Part shown: positions 61,243-64,000 of the stretch, piece after piece
Layout of the letters: every line of letters starts with the position of its first letter
Position numbering within the stretch: position 1 is the stretch's first letter
DNA from: Nakamurella flava
GTDB lineage: Bacteria; Actinomycetota; Actinomycetes; Mycobacteriales; Nakamurellaceae
Direction of reading: 5' to 3'
NCBI RefSeq assembly: GCF_005298075.1
Contig: NZ_SZZH01000005.1
Span: forward strand, 62,001 to 126,000
Length of the DNA stretch: 64,000 nucleotides
Translations under genes and position numbers: made by a program
Notes under the pieces: generated by a model
Databases searched by the model: none
Told to the model about the DNA's origin: nothing
Seen by the model: the letters and a program-made list of their open reading frames with translations, nothing else

Positions 61243-63300
61243 TCAGCCCTCCGCCCGGCAGACGCGATAGGCGCCGACCTCCGTCGTCCACGGGCTGACC
61301 AGCGGTGACGTCACCAGACGCGGTGCGACATCGGTGGCCGGCGAGCCCACCGGGCTGAGCACCTGGAAGACCACCGTCTTGGTCTCCCCCGGAAGGAGTT
61401 GGATCGGTGCCGAACCGGTCTCGTGTCCGTCGATCTCGCCACGGCTGTAGGCGGTGTCGCCGCCGTCCCGGGTCGCCGACACGATGCCGCCGCCCAGCGG
61501 CGCCGTCACCAGGACATCCGTCAGCACCCCGTGCTGGGCCCCCAGTTCGCTGTCCCCCAGCACATAACCGGGCAGGGGGGTGGCGGTGGAAGGAGCATCG
61601 CTGGTCAACGTGACCGACACGTCCAGCAGGCGGCGACCATCGGTGCGGCAGTCGCCGTCCGTCACGACCACCTTCGGCTGGAGGTAGTAGCCGAGCTTGG
61701 CCGCCGTCGCGTCGTTCAGGAAGACACCGACAGTCGGCCGGGTCGCGCCGAGACCGTCCAACTGGCCGGTCAGGTCGGTGTTCGACAGATCCGCCTGCTC
61801 GCCCACGTTGTTTGACTGGATCAGCACCCGGTGCTCGCGCACCCCCTGCCGCAGGCCCTCGATCACCGCGCGGCTGTTCACCCCGCCGCTCATCACCGTG
61901 CTGAAGATCTTCCCGGTCGCCGCAGCCAGGAACTCGTCCCGGGCGGCCTGGTCGTTCTCGTCGAACTGGGCGTAGGCCCGGGACAGCAGGGCTTCCACCA
62001 GATCCCCGGAGTCCAGGGTCACGCCGTTACCGACCTCGATGGCCGGCGCCCCCTTCAGGGCGTAGGAGAGCACCACCGGATCCAGAGCCAGGACGCCGTC
62101 GACGCTCGTCCCCGTCCGTGCCATATACATGTCGGTGTAGAGCTGCGCCGCGCGCTCGTAGTCGGGGGTCAGGTTGACGTCCTGCGGGAACTGCCCCGGC
62201 AGGTCACCGAACAGTCCCTTCTCGGTGGCCGTCAGCTCCGCGATCGGCTGCTGAAACCAACCGATCGATCGGGAAGAGGCGCCTTGGTCGAGGATCTCGA
62301 TCTTCCCCTGGTCCGCCCTGATCAGCGCGAACGAGCCGAAGATGCCCCCGGTTGCCCGCGGTTCGGCCGGGTTCTGGAAGACGACCAGCCAGGTCCGCGG
62401 CCCGTCCGCGCCCAGCATGGCCGGGGCCAACCGGGCGATCCGCGCCGCCGGGTCGGTGAGATCGGCTGCCTGCACGAGCTTGTCGCCGAGCTTGGTCACG
62501 GCGTCGGCCACCGGTTGGGCCAGCGCCGACCGGTCGATACCGCCCACGTCCACCAGTGCCTGGTCGATCGCGGCGTCGGCATTTTGCAGGGTCGGCGAGA
62601 TCTGCTGGATGGGAGCCAGCGGAATGACCCCGTCCTTCGGGGCGAGGTTCTCCGGCCGCAGCGTGGTCGCCACGTCCAGCAGCGGCGGCATGACGTCCTG
62701 AGCCAGCGAGTTGACGGTGTTGCTGACCGTGCCCACAGCATCGAGATTCGCGCCCACCAGGGGGAGACCGGTGGCCATCCGGTACAGCGGGTCGCTCACC
62801 GCCGACCGCGCCGCCGCGGCGTCGGCCTGCAGATCACTGATGGTCTGCCGGGCGGCCGCCTCGTCCAGCGAGTCGACCCCGGCGCCGTCACCACCCAATT
62901 GCTCCTGCAGGTCCTGCACCCGGGTCGCTGCGGCATCAAGGTTTGTATAAGCCTGGTACGCCCGGAAGGCCACCCACCCGCCGGCCAGCAGCACCAGGCA
63001 CCCGGCGGCGATCATCGACCAGCCGATCACCCGGCGACGACGACGGCGTTTGCGCCGCGCCTCCTGCTCGGCGGCCTTCTCCTCCGGAGTCAACCGGCGC
63101 CGGTCGGCGAACTGCACCGTCGGCTCCGGCGGCACGTAGGTGGTGACGGTGTAGCGCGACGGACCCGCCGCACCCTCGGCCGGCGCTCCGTCACCTGAGG
63201 TCCCGGATCCCGCCGGCGGGTCGCCCGCTGCCCGCGCGCCACCGCCCGGCGACTCCGCCGCCGATCCCCCAGTACCTACTGAATGCTGATCCCCCGTCAC
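61243..63300 (-). CDS. DUF4012 family membrane protein
   Basis: A 685-residue protein with an 85-residue disordered, positively charged N-terminus (RRKRRRRRRVIGW) leading into one membrane helix (about 90-113). The large outside part holds the DUF4012 hallmark NPAEPRATGGIFGSFALI. Family members are frequent in actinobacterial exopolysaccharide clusters and may have a polymer-attachment or modification role, not proved. It lies upstream of the LAXTG gene in the same direction, with a 290-base gap. Confidence 0.85.
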   Translation of the reverse strand: MTGDQHSVGTGGSAAESPGGGARAAGDPPAGSGTSGDGAPAEGAAGPSRYTVTTYVPPEPTVQFADRRRLTPEEKAAEQEARRKRRRRRRVIGWSMIAAGCLVLLAGGWVAFRAYQAYTNLDAAATRVQDLQEQLGGDGAGVDSLDEAAARQTISDLQADAAAARSAVSDPLYRMATGLPLVGANLDAVGTVSNTVNSLAQDVMPPLLDVATTLRPENLAPKDGVIPLAPIQQISPTLQNADAAIDQALVDVGGIDRSALAQPVADAVTKLGDKLVQAADLTDPAARIARLAPAMLGADGPRTWLVVFQNPAEPRATGGIFGSFALIRADQGKIEILDQGASSRSIGWFQQPIAELTATEKGLFGDLPGQFPQDVNLTPDYERAAQLYTDMYMARTGTSVDGVLALDPVVLSYALKGAPAIEVGNGVTLDSGDLVEALLSRAYAQFDENDQAARDEFLAAATGKIFSTVMSGGVNSRAVIEGLRQGVREHRVLIQSNNVGEQADLSNTDLTGQLDGLGATRPTVGVFLNDATAAKLGYYLQPKVVVTDGDCRTDGRRLLDVSVTLTSDAPSTATPLPGYVLGDSELGAQHGVLTDVLVTAPLGGGIVSATRDGGDTAYSRGEIDGHETGSAPIQLLPGETKTVVFQVLSPVGSPATDVAPRLVTSPLVSPWTTEVGAYRVCRAEG

Positions 63301-63669
63301 TCCATGTGACAGTAGACCTGGCCACGTCGTCCCGCCGGGCCTTCACAGGCCGGCCGCAGTATTCCCCCGCTCGGACCCAGAGCTGCTCAGCGGCGAGCCA
63401 CGACGGGCCCCACCTTCGAGTGAACGACGGCCGCCTCCGCCACCAGGACGGCCCCGCCCTGTGATCACTCGTCGGCGTGCCCTTCACAGGGTCTGCTGAC
63501 GTCACTGGACGGATGCAACTCGGCCATCACAACGGGTGCCTGCGCTGCTACGCTCTGCCGCAGGAGCGCCGGGACTCGTCGGGAGGGCGAAGCCCAGGTG
63601 CGGTCGGACCGGGGGGTCACCGCATCGTCATCGCGCCCGCCAGAACGAGGCACGGGGGGTGTCGCGGTC
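63301..63669. other. 369-bp divergent region
   Basis: Between the leftward DUF4012 gene and the rightward GAF-like gene. No gene or known RNA seen. The right end has a GGGGGG tract (63654-63659) before the GTG of the GAF-like gene. Confidence 0.35.
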
Positions 63670-64000
63670 GTGAGCAGCACCGGAACGGTGGCCGGCGGTC
63701 TCGCTGTCCCCGACACCACGCCCGACCCCGCCGAACTGGTCCGACGATCCGAGACCGCCGCCGCGCGAACTGCGCTGCTCCGCCGCATCGGCGACATCAT
63801 GAGCGCCGAACAGGGCCTTCCCAGCGCTCTTCTCCGCAGCATCGTCAACGTCATGGCCGAAACCCTGGGCGGGATCGTCGCCGTCCGCGTCTTCTCGACC
63901 GACCGCCAGCGCGTCACCACCGAAGTCGTGTCCGAACCGCTGCGTGAGGCCGACACCAACGATCCGGACCTCGTCCAGGCCGCCCTGCTGTGGGACCCGG
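63670..64000 (+). CDS. GAF-like sensor protein, 3' end cut by window
   Basis: The frame opens at GTG 63670 and runs to the right edge without a stop (110 codons). After about 25 variable residues it reads RTALLRRIGDIMSAEQGLPSA then IVNVMAETLGGIVAVRVFS, the helix-strand start of a GAF domain as in actinobacterial sensor kinases and phosphatases. The output domain is beyond the window. A role near the exopolysaccharide genes is possible. Confidence 0.6.
   Translation, partial: MSSTGTVAGGLAVPDTTPDPAELVRRSETAAARTALLRRIGDIMSAEQGLPSALLRSIVNVMAETLGGIVAVRVFSTDRQRVTTEVVSEPLREADTNDPDLVQAALLWDP

Overview
The window comes from a very GC-rich actinobacterial chromosome. Pointers to this lineage are the dnaK-grpE-dnaJ-hspR heat-shock operon with HAIR operators, several GAF-ANTAR regulators, a BldM/WhiI-like orphan regulator, a heterodimeric CrtYc/CrtYd lycopene cyclase, an LAXTG (class E) sorting signal, many GTG starts, and GTGA/ATGA gene overlaps. 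A member of the Nakamurella/Frankia-type lineages fits, but this is inference. No rRNA, tRNA, CRISPR array, insertion sequence or phage genes were seen.

Layout. 0-4 kb: a cut-off Vps62-like membrane protein, an Asp/Glu racemase, a DUF167 protein, an endonuclease VIII-type DNA glycosylase and a small unknown protein. 4.1-8.8 kb: the stress operon dnaK-grpE-dnaJ-hspR, read leftward from two HAIR boxes. 8.9-20.3 kb: a GH16-like protein, an HprK-like protein, then a secreted-protein locus: a lysozyme-like protein with a fascin-type beta-trefoil, an FN3/lamin-tail protein and two tandem paralogous lectin/lamin-tail proteins sharing a C-terminal module. 20.8-23.7 kb: a GH15 trehalase/glucoamylase and a DUF1295 membrane protein. 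23.8-27.2 kb: a translationally coupled metal-efflux operon with a KmtR-type ArsR sensor, a P1B-4-type ATPase and an EamA permease with a His-rich tail. 27.3-34.1 kb: carotenoid genes crtI-crtB facing crtYc-crtYd, and crtE coupled to an acyltransferase and a cytochrome P450.

34.2-46 kb is mostly signalling: four GAF-ANTAR proteins, a phasin-like protein with a SAP domain, an alpha/beta hydrolase, a TPM-domain envelope protein, a BldM-like regulator with a degenerate receiver, and a hybrid NarX/NreB-type kinase downstream of a degenerate kinase-like protein.

46.1-63.3 kb is a Wzx/Wzy-type exopolysaccharide cluster resembling the colanic acid system. Ugd supplies UDP-glucuronate, and Gmd plus GDP-fucose synthase supply GDP-L-fucose. 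A WcaJ-type phosphoglycosyltransferase starts the unit, three GT4 glycosyltransferases and two hexapeptide acyltransferases build and decorate it, Wzx flips it, Wzy polymerises it, and a fused Wzz/BY-kinase controls length. A LAXTG-anchored secreted protein and a DUF4012 protein close the cluster. The window ends inside a GAF-like sensor gene.

Sites seen include GC-rich hairpin terminators between convergent genes, a perfect palindrome over the start of the metal regulator, nested inverted repeats between gmd and fcl, and a family of short GTCAGCGTC-rich intergenic repeats.
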